This document shows, in pieces, positions 8,596 to 18,183 of a DNA stretch of 64,000 bases. The first letter of the stretch is position 1. Each line of letters starts with the position of its first letter. The notes under the pieces were generated by a model, which saw only the letters and a program-made list of their open reading frames with translations, had not been told where the DNA came from and ran no database searches. Where the stretch lies: the NCBI RefSeq assembly GCF_036688685.1, contig NZ_JAQQPS010000026.1:17004-81003 (forward strand), in the 5' to 3' direction. The position numbers and the translations under genes are program-made. Origin of the DNA: JALYUM01 sp036688685. Lineage in GTDB: Bacteria > Pseudomonadota > Gammaproteobacteria > Burkholderiales > Burkholderiaceae_D.

Positions 8596-9474
8596 TTACT
8601 CAGGTGCGCCGGACTTTTCCGTCGCGAGTTGCTGCGCCGCGACATCCTGCAGGGCGCCGGCCGTTGCCACATCGATCCCGAGATCCTTCGCGATGCCTTC
8701 TCTGGCGCCCAGCGAGCGCGGATCGCGCCCGGTGACGTTGCCGAAGATTGTCAGCGCTTCCAGGTAATAGCCATACACGCTGGCGTGGTGTCCATCCGGC
8801 GCCCACAGGTTGACCTGGCCGTACGTGATGCCGTCGTAGGGATTGACATCAGCCAGGGCGGCAGCGAAGGCCCGGTTCCAGGCTTCGCCGACAGGAATCA
8901 CGCTGCGGATCAGGGGCGAGGCGGCCTTGGCGGCGTTGTAGCCGCGCCGTACATCGAGCGCCATCTGGCCGATCGGTTTGCCATACCACGGACCCTGTTT
9001 CGTGTAGGCCTGGTCGGCGCGCGACCAGGTAGCGGTCAGGCGCACAACCACGTTCGGATTGGCGCGGTGGAATGCTTCGGCCAGCATGCCGGCGTACTTG
9101 ACCAGGGTGGCCGGGTCGCCGGGTTTGTTTGCGTCGAGCGTACTGTAGCTTTGCAGGAGTACCACGTCGAAGGGCTTGACGATGGTGCTGAATTTGTCGC
9201 GGTAGTGCTGGTCGAGACCCGCACCCGCCACGGTCTCCAGGCTCACGTCGTACTGCAGACCGGCGGTCACGGTCATTGCCTTGAACAGGGCCGGGACGCC
9301 ACCGATGCCGGAACCGTTTAGATCGGTGACGGTGTCGGGCCGGTAGCTTTTGACCAGAGGCGGCGCGCCGGCCGGGTCGCCATAGGTGTAGCTGTTGCCG
9401 ACGAACAGGATCGAGGTGGCGCTGGCCGACAGGGAGACGGCCAGCAAAGTCATTGCGGCAAGGGTGCGCCGCAT
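8596..9474 (-). CDS. Secreted SGNH-like hydrolase (DUF4886-like)
   Basis: A 292-aa protein with a signal peptide ending near SASA (about residue 20). The mature protein begins with SILFVGNSYTYG, where the Ser of GNSYT takes the place of the GDSL nucleophile, and ends with a PDGHHASVYGYYLEAL segment holding the likely catalytic Asp/His. Internal Q/S and T-A-T-W segments fit the SGNH fold. The ATG overlaps the stop of the glutaryl-CoA dehydrogenase gene by one base, so the two are cotranscribed. Substrate unknown. Confidence 0.7.
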   Translation of the reverse strand: MRRTLAAMTLLAVSLSASATSILFVGNSYTYGDPAGAPPLVKSYRPDTVTDLNGSGIGGVPALFKAMTVTAGLQYDVSLETVAGAGLDQHYRDKFSTIVKPFDVVLLQSYSTLDANKPGDPATLVKYAGMLAEAFHRANPNVVVRLTATWSRADQAYTKQGPWYGKPIGQMALDVRRGYNAAKAASPLIRSVIPVGEAWNRAFAAALADVNPYDGITYGQVNLWAPDGHHASVYGYYLEALTIFGNVTGRDPRSLGAREGIAKDLGIDVATAGALQDVAAQQLATEKSGAPE

Positions 9475-10658
9475 CAGAACGCGGCGATGCCGGTCTGCGC
9501 CCGACCCAGGATCAGTGCATGGATGTCGTGTGTGCCTTCGTAGGTGTTGACCACTTCCAGGTTGACCATGTGGCGGATCACACCGAATTCGTCGGAAATG
9601 CCGTTTCCGCCCAACATGTCGCGCGCGACCCGGGCGATGTCCAGCGCCTTGCCGCAGGAATTACGCTTCATCATCGAGGTGATTTCCGGCGCGGCGGTGC
9701 CGTCATCTTTCATGCGGCCCAGTTGCAAACAACCTTGCAGGCCGAGCGTGATTTCGGTCTGCATGTCGGCCAGTTTCTTCTGAATCAGCTGGTTGGCGGC
9801 CAGCGGTTTGCCGAATTGCTGGCGGTCCATGGTGTACTGGCGCGCGATGTGCCAGCACGCTTCGGCCGCGCCCAGCGCACCCCAGGCAATGCCGTAGCGC
9901 GCCGAGTTCAGGCAGGTGAACGGCCCTTTCAAACCACGCACGTCGGGGAAAGCATTTTCTTCCGGACAAAACACATTGTCCATCACGATTTCGCCGGTCA
10001 CCGAAGCGCGCAGGCCGAACTTGCCGTGGATCGCGGGAGCGCTCAAACCGGCCATGCCCTTCTCGAGAACGAAGCCCCGAATTGCACCTTCGTCATCCTT
10101 GGCCCAGACCACGAACACGTCGGCCACCGGCGAATTGGTGATCCACATTTTCGCGCCGGTGAGCGCGTAGCCGCCTGCGACTTTTTTCGCGCGCGTGATC
10201 ATCGAGCCGGGGTCGGAGCCGTGGTTCGGCTCGGTCAAACCGAAGCAGCCGATCCATTCACCGGTGGCCAGTTTCGGCAGATATTTCTGGCGCTGCGCTT
10301 CGGTGCCGAATTCATAAATCGGCACCATCACGAGCGACGACTGCACGCTGGCCATGGACCGGTAGCCGGAGTCGACCCGTTCGATTTCGCGCGCGATCAG
10401 GCCATAGCTGACGTAGTTCAGACCGGGGCCGCCGTATTCTTCGGGAATGGTCGGGCCGAGCAGGCCCAGTTCTCCCATTTCGCGGAAGATCGACGTGTCC
10501 ATGCGCTCGTGGCGGAAGGCTTCCAGCACGCGCGGCTGCAGCTTGTCCTGGCAATACGCGGCGGCGGCTTCGCGCACCATGCGTTCGTCCTCCGTCAGCT
10601 GATTGTTCAGCAACAATGGGTCATCCCAGTGGAATTGGGCTTTGGCGGGGCGATTCAT
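9474..10658 (-). CDS. gcdH: Glutaryl-CoA dehydrogenase
   Basis: Acyl-CoA dehydrogenase family flavoprotein of 394 aa that oxidises and decarboxylates glutaryl-CoA to crotonyl-CoA in lysine/tryptophan breakdown. The N-terminal helix bundle, the GYRSMASVQSSLVM substrate loop with its Arg/Ser pair, the FAD-site strands CFGLTEPNHGSDPGSM and WITNSP, and the catalytic Glu in NTYEGTHDIHAL are diagnostic of the GcdH branch. The ATG at 10658 gives the standard N-terminus. It follows a flavin reductase gene by 26 bases on the same strand. Confidence 0.93.
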   Translation of the reverse strand: MNRPAKAQFHWDDPLLLNNQLTEDERMVREAAAAYCQDKLQPRVLEAFRHERMDTSIFREMGELGLLGPTIPEEYGGPGLNYVSYGLIAREIERVDSGYRSMASVQSSLVMVPIYEFGTEAQRQKYLPKLATGEWIGCFGLTEPNHGSDPGSMITRAKKVAGGYALTGAKMWITNSPVADVFVVWAKDDEGAIRGFVLEKGMAGLSAPAIHGKFGLRASVTGEIVMDNVFCPEENAFPDVRGLKGPFTCLNSARYGIAWGALGAAEACWHIARQYTMDRQQFGKPLAANQLIQKKLADMQTEITLGLQGCLQLGRMKDDGTAAPEITSMMKRNSCGKALDIARVARDMLGGNGISDEFGVIRHMVNLEVVNTYEGTHDIHALILGRAQTGIAAF

Positions 10659-10684
10659 GTGGCGATCCTGGTCACTTGTGTGGG

Positions 10685-11203
10685 TTACTTGGCGGTGCTG
10701 CCGAACTGGCCGCCGTGAAACAACAGCGCAGCCTGCGGATGCACGGCGCATTCTTCGACTTCGCCAACAAAAATGACGTGGTCGCCTTCCGGATAGCGGC
10801 TGCGGTTGTGGCATTCGAACCACGCCGACACGCCCGCCAGGATGGGCTGGCCGGTGCGCGACAGTTCATACGGCACGTCGTCGAACGGGTTGGCGATGCT
10901 GCGCTTGGAAAAGCGCATGGCCAGATCCTGCTGTCCGCTTGACAGCACATTGATCACGTAGTGCGAATTGCCGGTGAAGATGGGCATGCTGCTGGCCGCA
11001 CTGCCCAGGCTCCACAACACCAGCGGCGGATCGAGCGACACCGAGTTGAACGAACTGGCGGTGAGGCCACGGAAGGTGCCGTCGGCAAGCCGCGTGGTGA
11101 TGATAGTCACCCCGGTGGCGAACTGCGACAGGGCCTGGCGGAAGTGGGCTGCGTCGAATGGACGTGTTTCAGCGCGTGGGGAACGAGTATGCATGCGAAG
11201 CAT
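10685..11203 (-). CDS. Flavin reductase family protein
   Basis: A 172-aa protein of the FMN-binding split-barrel flavin reductase family (DIM6/NtaB type). Typical segments are FATGVTIITTRLADGTFRG, TASSFNSVSLDPPLVLW and the late HVIFVGEVEEC strand. Such proteins reduce free FMN/FAD with NAD(P)H for partner monooxygenases. An in-frame ATG at 11194 is an alternative start. It heads a minus-strand operon with gcdH, although no monooxygenase is present nearby. Confidence 0.85.
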   Translation of the reverse strand: MLRMHTRSPRAETRPFDAAHFRQALSQFATGVTIITTRLADGTFRGLTASSFNSVSLDPPLVLWSLGSAASSMPIFTGNSHYVINVLSSGQQDLAMRFSKRSIANPFDDVPYELSRTGQPILAGVSAWFECHNRSRYPEGDHVIFVGEVEECAVHPQAALLFHGGQFGSTAK

Positions 11204-11311
11204 TATGCCACCTTGCCTTGCCCGACACAGCGAATGCCTGCCTTGCGCACAGACAAATCAGCGACATTTGCGGTACAGTGAACAAGGTGTGATTTCCCGA
11301 CGAGGCAAGCG

Positions 11312-11854
11312 ATGAATACGAATGCGGTCAACACCGAAGTGGCGATTCTTGGCGGCGGATGTTTTTGGTGCCTCCATGCTGTTTTCATGGAAATGCGCGG
11401 CATCCTGCAAGCCGAATCGGGTTACATGGGTGGCCATGATCCGCAGCCCAGCGACGAAGCGGTCGGCAGCGGCAGTACCGGTCACGCCGAAGTGGTGCGC
11501 CTGACCTTTGACCCGGCCGTGACGAGCTACCGCGACATTCTCGAAGTGTTTTTCACCATCCACGATCCCACCACCCTGAACCGCCAGGGCAATGACGTCG
11601 GCACCCAATACCGGTCGGTCATCTTTTACGAGAATGCCGCCCAGCAGGACACGGCGCGCCATGTGATGGCCGCAATGGCGTCGGTCTGGGATGGCCCCCT
11701 GGTCACCGAACTGGCGCCAGCTGCCACCTGGCACAAAGCCGAAGCAGCCCAGCAGGATTATTTCGTGCAGCACCCGTTTGAAGGGTACTGCGCCTTCGTC
11801 GTGGCGCCAAAGATCATGAAATTTCGTGAAACTTTTCCGTCTAAAACGAAATAA
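11312..11854 (+). CDS. msrA: Peptide-methionine (S)-S-oxide reductase
   Basis: MsrA of 180 aa, repairs oxidised methionine. The catalytic motif GGGCFWC contains the nucleophilic Cys17; SGYMGG and the GHAEVVRLTFDP segment are standard. The family's usual F-x-x-x-x-G-V loop is replaced here by FMEMRGI. It is divergent from the flavin reductase gene and ends 4 bases before the converging cyclopropane synthase-like gene. Confidence 0.94.
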   Translation: MNTNAVNTEVAILGGGCFWCLHAVFMEMRGILQAESGYMGGHDPQPSDEAVGSGSTGHAEVVRLTFDPAVTSYRDILEVFFTIHDPTTLNRQGNDVGTQYRSVIFYENAAQQDTARHVMAAMASVWDGPLVTELAPAATWHKAEAAQQDYFVQHPFEGYCAFVVAPKIMKFRETFPSKTK

Positions 11855-11858
11855 TATT

Positions 11859-13055
11859 TCAGGTGTACATGCCGCGGCGCGACCATGCCATCTGCTCCGG
11901 CGACTGGCCCGCCTTGCCGCACACCACCTGGTACAAGCTGATCCAGTCATGTTGAAACGCATACGCGCAGCCGGCCAGGTAGAGCCGCCAGATACGAAAG
12001 CGCCTGGGGTCGGTCATGAAGGCAATCGAGGTTGCATTGCGCTCAAAATTCTCGTTCCATAACATGCAGGTGCGGGCATAGTGGCGACGCAGGTTTTCCA
12101 CGTCGCGCACCTCGAGGCCACCCACCTGCATCGCTTTGACGACGCTCGACAAGTGCACCAGTTCCCCCTGCGGAAACACGTATTCGTCGATGAAGTCGCC
12201 GCCGCAGTACGGCGTGGCGCCGTTCTCGGCACGGGTCCTGGTGATGCCCTGATTCATGACCACGCCGCCCGGCGCCAGCAACGCCTGCACGCGGGTGAAA
12301 TAGGCGTCCAGGTACTGCAGACCGACGTGCTCGAACATGCCAACACTGGTGATGCGGTCGAACGGTCCCTTGACGTCGCGGTAATCCTGCCGGCGGATCT
12401 CGACCAGGTGGTCCAGTCCCGCTTGCTTGACCCGCTCGCGCGCCAGCAGGCACTGGTTTTCGGACAAGGTGATGCCGACGCAGCGCACGCCAAACCGTCC
12501 GGCCGCGCGGATTGCCAGCGCGCCCCAGCCGCAGCCGATGTCGAGCAGCGTGTGGCCGGGCCGCAGGTCGAGCTTGCTCAGGATATGGTCGATCTTCTTG
12601 CTCTGCGCCGTGGCCAGGTCTTCGTCGCCGTTTTCAAAATAGGCGCACGAATACACCATCGCAGGATCGAGCCAGGCCCGATAAAAGTCGTTGGAGACGT
12701 CGTAGTGGAGGGGGACCGCTTCACGATCCTTGTGGCGCGTGTGGCGCGTGAAGCGCTGCAGCGGCGTTCTTTTTTTGGGGTTGAAACTGGTCGCCAGCGT
12801 GTTGGCCACGGCAATCATGTCGGCGCCGCGCCCGCGTACTTCGATGGCCCCTTCGACATAGGCCCGGCCCAGGCTGTAGGGCGAAGGCGAGAGCAGGTAG
12901 CGCAGGGTGGCCGGCTTGGGTAACCGGATGGTGACGCGCGGCGGCTCGCCCGACAAATCGATCTGGCGCCCGTTCCACAATTCGATGCGGACCGGGACCG
13001 TCAGTTTACTGCGCACGCCGGTGCTCCAGGCGCTCAGTTTCATCTCATTGAACAT
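11859..13055 (-). CDS. Cyclopropane-fatty-acyl-phospholipid synthase family methyltransferase
   Basis: A 398-aa SAM-dependent methyltransferase of the CFA synthase family, which methylenates unsaturated acyl chains in membrane lipids. The N-terminal lipid-binding region (about 1-120), the SAM motif LLDIGCGWGALAIRA, EIRRQDYRD and the late FENGD/YCGGDFIDEY segments fit. ATG 13055 is preceded by AAGGAAG and is preferred over an upstream in-frame GTG at 13070. It is somewhat longer at the N-terminus than E. coli Cfa. No neighbour explains it further. Confidence 0.85.
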   Translation of the reverse strand: MFNEMKLSAWSTGVRSKLTVPVRIELWNGRQIDLSGEPPRVTIRLPKPATLRYLLSPSPYSLGRAYVEGAIEVRGRGADMIAVANTLATSFNPKKRTPLQRFTRHTRHKDREAVPLHYDVSNDFYRAWLDPAMVYSCAYFENGDEDLATAQSKKIDHILSKLDLRPGHTLLDIGCGWGALAIRAAGRFGVRCVGITLSENQCLLARERVKQAGLDHLVEIRRQDYRDVKGPFDRITSVGMFEHVGLQYLDAYFTRVQALLAPGGVVMNQGITRTRAENGATPYCGGDFIDEYVFPQGELVHLSSVVKAMQVGGLEVRDVENLRRHYARTCMLWNENFERNATSIAFMTDPRRFRIWRLYLAGCAYAFQHDWISLYQVVCGKAGQSPEQMAWSRRGMYT

Positions 13056-13106
13056 GACCACTTCCTTCACTTTTACAGGGAAAAGCAGGAGCGGCCGGCA
13101 TCGCCC

Positions 13107-14291
13107 TTACGGTTGCAAGCGTTGCCGTGACCAGGTGCCGTCGGCCTGCCGCGTGTAGACGATGCGGTCATGGAAACGGGAACGCCGGCCTTGCCAGAAT
13201 TCGATGTACTCGGGCACCAGACGGTAGCCGCCCCAGTTGCCGGGACGCGGTGGCTGCTCACCGTACTGGCTGGCCACTGCGTCGTAGTTGTGTTCGAGTG
13301 TGGCGCGGCTGTCGATGGGTGCGCTTTGCTGCGACGCCAGCGCCGCCAGCCGGCTTTTCAGGGGCCGCGTATGGAAATAGCTTTCGCTTTCTTCCGGATC
13401 GACGCGCTCGACGCGCCCTTCGATGCGCACTTGCCGCTCCAGCTCGCTCCAGAAAAACAGGATGGCCGCATGCGGGTTGGTGGCCAGTTCGACGCCCTTG
13501 CGGCTGGCGTAGTTGGTGAACCAGGTAAAGCCGCGTTCATCGAACTGTTTGATGAGGACGATGCGCGAACTGGGCTTGCCGTCGGCATCCACCGTGGCGA
13601 CGTTCATCGCGTTCGGCTCGTTCACCTCGGCGTGCAGGGCTTCGTCGAACCAGCGCGTAAACTGGGCGACCGGGTCGTCCAGCACGTCGGCATCATCCAG
13701 GCTGGCCTGGCCGTAGTCCTTGCGCAAATCGGCCACGGCGCTGCCGGTGGCCTTTTTCGGTCGGGTATTGCGGCGCGCCCGCATGGCGTCGCCCAGTTGC
13801 GTCATTTGTACCGGGCTGAACAAACGCATTGCCATCGGCGCCAGTGTGCTTTCTTCGCGCACCATGTGGGCCGTGTAGGCCTCGATGAATTGCTGCGTGG
13901 CCGCTGTGGACAGCGACGCATCGGTGCCGCCGGCGATGGCGTGCAGATGCTCGCGCAATTGCACCCAGGTCGCGTCCATTTGCTGGTGCTGCTCGAGAAT
14001 GACGGGCGCCAGCGCCTGCAGCGTTGCCGCATCCTCGCCCTGGGCGACGGCGCGCAGCATCGGGATCAGGTTTTCTTCTTCATCGGCGTGGTGCACCGGC
14101 GCGGCTTGATCGAAATACTTGATGACGGCGGCAGCCGCTTGCTGCGCCTGTTCGTCGGCGCCCGCTTCGGGCAGGTGGGCGAGCAATTTTTCCAGCGTCG
14201 CGAGTTGCTTGCGGATACGGTCGTGGCAGTGTTTCAGGAAGGCGATGGGACGGTCGAAACCGGGCGCGGCGTCAAGGATGGGGGTGGTCAT
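13107..14291 (-). CDS. pdxH: Hemerythrin-like domain fused to pyridoxamine 5'-phosphate oxidase
   Basis: One open frame of 394 aa with two complete domains. Residues about 12-160 form a hemerythrin HHE-type four-helix bundle with candidate metal ligands His21/His23, His67/68, Glu71-73, His102, His142 and Glu146. Residues about 187-394 are a full PdxH, which oxidises PNP/PMP to PLP with FMN: RIVLIKQFDERGFTWFTN, LERQVRIEGRVERV and IEFWQGRRSRFHDR are conserved to the end. A charged linker RARRNTRPKK joins them. An internal ATG at residue 170 could yield a free PdxH. See the finding on this fusion. Confidence 0.85.
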   Translation of the reverse strand: MTTPILDAAPGFDRPIAFLKHCHDRIRKQLATLEKLLAHLPEAGADEQAQQAAAAVIKYFDQAAPVHHADEEENLIPMLRAVAQGEDAATLQALAPVILEQHQQMDATWVQLREHLHAIAGGTDASLSTAATQQFIEAYTAHMVREESTLAPMAMRLFSPVQMTQLGDAMRARRNTRPKKATGSAVADLRKDYGQASLDDADVLDDPVAQFTRWFDEALHAEVNEPNAMNVATVDADGKPSSRIVLIKQFDERGFTWFTNYASRKGVELATNPHAAILFFWSELERQVRIEGRVERVDPEESESYFHTRPLKSRLAALASQQSAPIDSRATLEHNYDAVASQYGEQPPRPGNWGGYRLVPEYIEFWQGRRSRFHDRIVYTRQADGTWSRQRLQP

Positions 14292-14381
14292 GGTCGATTT
14301 TCCAGGCAGAGCAATAGTTCACCCATTGTAGAACCTCTGTGATGCCGCGTCCGGTTTGTTCCAAAGATATAAAATGCCGGA

Positions 14382-15251
14382 ATGAATACCATCGATACCC
14401 AACTGGACACCGCCGACGCGGACATTGACTTTGAACGACGTTTCGGCGGCGTGGCGAGACTCTACGGTAAGAGTGCGCTGGAACGCTTCCGCGCGGCGCA
14501 CGTTTGCGTCGTTGGCGTGGGCGGCGTGGGCTCCTGGATCGTCGAAGCGCTGGCGCGCACGGCGATTGGAAAACTCACCTTGATCGACCTCGATAACGTG
14601 GCCGAATCGAACATCAACCGCCAGATCCAGGCCTTGAGTTCGACCATCGGCCAGGCCAAGATCGCCGCGCTGAATGACCGCATCCGCGCCATCAATCCAT
14701 TTTGCCAGGTGACGCTGGTGGAAGATTTCATTGAGCCGGACAACCTCGCTGAGCTGATCGGCAACCAGGGCTTTGATTACGTGGTCGACGCCATCGACGG
14801 CGCCGCGGCCAAGGCGGCGCTGGTAGCGTTTTGCCGCGACCATGCGATTCCCCTGGTGATGATCGGCAGCGCCGGCGGCCAGGTCGACCCGACCCGGATC
14901 GAAGTGCGCGACCTGGCCCGCACCGAGCAGGAACCGCTGCTGAAAAAAGTGCGCAAGCTGCTGCGCGCGCAGTACGGCTTTGCGCGCGGCGAAAAGGCGA
15001 AATACCATATCGACGCGGTGTTTTCGATGGAGCCGCTGCGCTACCCGGAAGACGACCCGTCCTGTTCCATCGACGGCGACGAGCGCCACAGCGTGACCGG
15101 CCTCAATTGTGCCGGCTTCGGCTCGAGCATGGTGGTCACCGCGACCTTCGGCATGGTGGCGGCCAGCCACGTGCTGAACCGGCTGGCGGCCAGCGTGGCG
15201 CCAGCACCCGCACCCGCGCTTGTCCCGGCGCCGGGCGACTTGTTATCATAG
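14382..15251 (+). CDS. tcdA: tRNA threonylcarbamoyladenosine dehydratase
   Basis: TcdA (CsdL/YgdL), 289 aa, an E1-like ATPase that dehydrates t6A37 in tRNA to the cyclic form ct6A. Characteristic parts are RRFGGVARLYG, the nucleotide motif VGVGGVGSWIVEALAR, DNVAESNINRQIQA and the downstream GSAGGQVDPT. The Ala/Pro-rich tail (last 20 residues) is low complexity. It is divergent from the hemerythrin-PdxH gene and 28 bases upstream of the FKBP gene. Confidence 0.92.
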   Translation: MNTIDTQLDTADADIDFERRFGGVARLYGKSALERFRAAHVCVVGVGGVGSWIVEALARTAIGKLTLIDLDNVAESNINRQIQALSSTIGQAKIAALNDRIRAINPFCQVTLVEDFIEPDNLAELIGNQGFDYVVDAIDGAAAKAALVAFCRDHAIPLVMIGSAGGQVDPTRIEVRDLARTEQEPLLKKVRKLLRAQYGFARGEKAKYHIDAVFSMEPLRYPEDDPSCSIDGDERHSVTGLNCAGFGSSMVVTATFGMVAASHVLNRLAASVAPAPAPALVPAPGDLLS

Positions 15252-15279
15252 CCCGTCACTTTTACAGAAAGAGCATCCC

Positions 15280-15720
15280 ATGATTCGTCGTACCCTCTTT
15301 GCCGCCATGCTGTTGTGCGGCGCTGGCGCCCAGGCCCAGGATGAAGCCCCGGCCCAGATCGTCTCTGCGACGCCGCAACTCCAGGTTCTCGAAGTGAAAG
15401 CCGGCACCGGTACGGAAGCGCAGATCGGCAAGACTGTCTACGTCAACTACACCGGCTGGCTGTTCAAACCGTTTGCCACCAAGCAGCACGGCAAGAAATT
15501 CGATTCATCGCTGGATGCCGGCCGCACCCCGATCGACTTCAAACTGGGTGCAGGGCGCGTCATCAAAGGTTGGGAGCAGGGCATTGCCGGCATGAAAGTG
15601 GGCGGCAAGCGCACGCTGGTCATTCCACCGAGCCTGGCCTACGGCGTGCGCGGCTCGCCGCCGGACATTCCACCAAATGCCGACCTGATTTTCGATGTGG
15701 AGTTGATGAAGGTGGAGTAA
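15280..15720 (+). CDS. Periplasmic FKBP-type peptidyl-prolyl isomerase
   Basis: A 146-aa protein with a signal peptide (about 1-19, ending AGAQA) and one FKBP domain (about 40-146). VYVNYTGWL, KFDSSLDAGRTPIDFKLG, VIKGWEQGIAGMKVGGKR and the C-terminal YGVRGSPPDIPPNADLIFDVEL are the family core. It likely helps proline isomerisation during folding in the periplasm. ATG 15280 was chosen because it starts the signal peptide. Confidence 0.9.
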   Translation: MIRRTLFAAMLLCGAGAQAQDEAPAQIVSATPQLQVLEVKAGTGTEAQIGKTVYVNYTGWLFKPFATKQHGKKFDSSLDAGRTPIDFKLGAGRVIKGWEQGIAGMKVGGKRTLVIPPSLAYGVRGSPPDIPPNADLIFDVELMKVE

Positions 15721-15751
15721 GGTAGGGTTTTCAGCAACGCGGGGGATCGGC

Positions 15752-16684
<933 letters not shown>

Positions 16685-16705
16685 CCGGATCAGTGTGCCT
16701 TAGTG

Positions 16706-17653
16706 TTACACAGGATGCAAGGCACACCCATGATCCGTCGTCCCTTCTTCCACCTGCAGCGTGCAGTGCGCAATTTTAAAATCGTCGCGTAACTTCGCCC
16801 CGATCGCGTCCACGCGCGCGTCGCCTGGATAGCCGCCTGGCATGACCAGGTGCGCCGTCAGCGCGGTTTCGGTGGTGCTCATCGCCCAGATGTGCAAATC
16901 GTGCACTTCCGACACGCCTTCCTGCTTGCCCAGAAAGGCGCTCACTTCGGTGCTGTCGATACTCGGCGGCACGCCCGCCAGCACCAGTTGCACCGATTCG
17001 CGCAGCAGCGACCAGGTGCTGACCACGATGATCGCCACGATCACCAGGCTGACCGCCGGGTCGAGCCAGGCCCAGCCGGTGTACATGATGACGATCCCGG
17101 AAATCACCACGCCCAGCGAGATGGCGGCGTCGGCGGCCATGTGCTGGTAGGCGCCGCGGATATTCAGATCGCCCTTGCTGCCGGCCATGAACAGCCAGGC
17201 CGAAAAGCCGTTGACCGCCACGCCGATGGCGGCCACCACCGACACCGTCATGCCAGCCACCGCCGGCGGCGCCGAGAAGCGCTGCACGGCTTCCCAGGCA
17301 ATCGCTCCGCATGCGAGCATCAGCAGCAGGGCATTGAGCAGGGCGGCCACGATCGACGAGCCGCGTAGTCCATAGGTGTAATTCTTGTTCGGCGCGCGTT
17401 TGGCCAGGATGGCGGCGCCCCAGGCCAGGGCCAGGCCCAGCACGTCGGACAGATTGTGGCCGGCGTCGGCCATCAGCGCCGTCGAGTTGGCGATGAAGCC
17501 GTAGACGAATTCAATGACGACGAACAGGGAGTTGATGCCGATGGCCAGCGCAAACGCGCGCCCGTGGTCGGTTGGCAAGGCGTGGTGGTGACCATGGCTG
17601 TGGCCGTGGTGACCATGATCGTGGTCGTGGTGGCTGTGATCGTGTGCTGACAT
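16706..17653 (-). CDS. Cation diffusion facilitator (zinc/cobalt efflux)
   Basis: A 315-aa inner membrane transporter of the CDF family (CzcD/DmeF type). The N-terminus is a His-rich metal-binding stretch (HDHSHHDHDHGHHGHSHGHH), followed by six hydrophobic segments with the metal sites STALMADAGHNLSDVLGL and the second HMAADAAISLGV, then a C-terminal cytoplasmic domain (LHIWAMSTTETALTAHLV). ATG 17653 is preferred to an upstream in-frame TTG. It exports divalent metals against protons. It lies 78 bases downstream of the TraM-like gene on the same strand. Confidence 0.9.
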   Translation of the reverse strand: MSAHDHSHHDHDHGHHGHSHGHHHALPTDHGRAFALAIGINSLFVVIEFVYGFIANSTALMADAGHNLSDVLGLALAWGAAILAKRAPNKNYTYGLRGSSIVAALLNALLLMLACGAIAWEAVQRFSAPPAVAGMTVSVVAAIGVAVNGFSAWLFMAGSKGDLNIRGAYQHMAADAAISLGVVISGIVIMYTGWAWLDPAVSLVIVAIIVVSTWSLLRESVQLVLAGVPPSIDSTEVSAFLGKQEGVSEVHDLHIWAMSTTETALTAHLVMPGGYPGDARVDAIGAKLRDDFKIAHCTLQVEEGTTDHGCALHPV

Positions 17654-17731
17654 ACATGCTTTCAAAAGACGCTGCGTGAGCGGCCATGATAGAGCAAACT
17701 GGCATGTTGCATTTCAGCTGGCCTCACCAGT

Positions 17732-18178
17732 CTAGGGTTTGGCCATCTCGGCGGCGATGCTGGCGCGGGTTTTTTTGTCCAGCTTTTCGATTGCCGCCGT
17801 CAATTTTTCAGCGTCGCGCAGCGCCGTGGTTTGTGCCGCCGTCAAGGGCGTGGTCACCACCACCCGTTGCGGCGCCGGCCGAAACAACAGCACCTGCCCG
17901 ATCAGCACCAGTACGGCGCCGAGCATGGCGGCGCCGCCCAGCACGGCCGGATGCTGGCGCTGGATGAGTGGCGCAGCAGCAGGCGCGGGTGCCCCACCCG
18001 GCTGCACCGGCAGCCCGGTAATCTGGCGACTTGCTTCATGCATCAGCGCAATGTGGCGTTCCACCGCTTCTTCCAGTACCGCTTCGTTCAGGGCGACCAG
18101 GGCGAACACCGGATCGTCGACATCGATGCGCACACCGGTTTTTTCGAACACCAGGTTGCGAAGTTTAGTCTGGTCCAT
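17732..18178 (-). CDS. TraM-like protein (IncP conjugation type)
   Basis: A 148-aa protein. The N-terminal segment MDQTKLRNLVFEKTGVRIDV and the following VFALVALNEAVLEEAVERHI match what I know of IncP-plasmid TraM. After a Pro/Ala-rich linker there is one membrane segment (VLGGAAMLGAVLVLIGQVLL) and a helical tail. It starts 5 bases after the TraL-like stop, so the pair is coupled. In IncP plasmids these genes belong to the transfer region, but no relaxase or other tra gene is near. Naming rests on memory of the family. Confidence 0.65.
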   Translation of the reverse strand: MDQTKLRNLVFEKTGVRIDVDDPVFALVALNEAVLEEAVERHIALMHEASRQITGLPVQPGGAPAPAAAPLIQRQHPAVLGGAAMLGAVLVLIGQVLLFRPAPQRVVVTTPLTAAQTTALRDAEKLTAAIEKLDKKTRASIAAEMAKP

Positions 18179-18183
18179 GGCGC

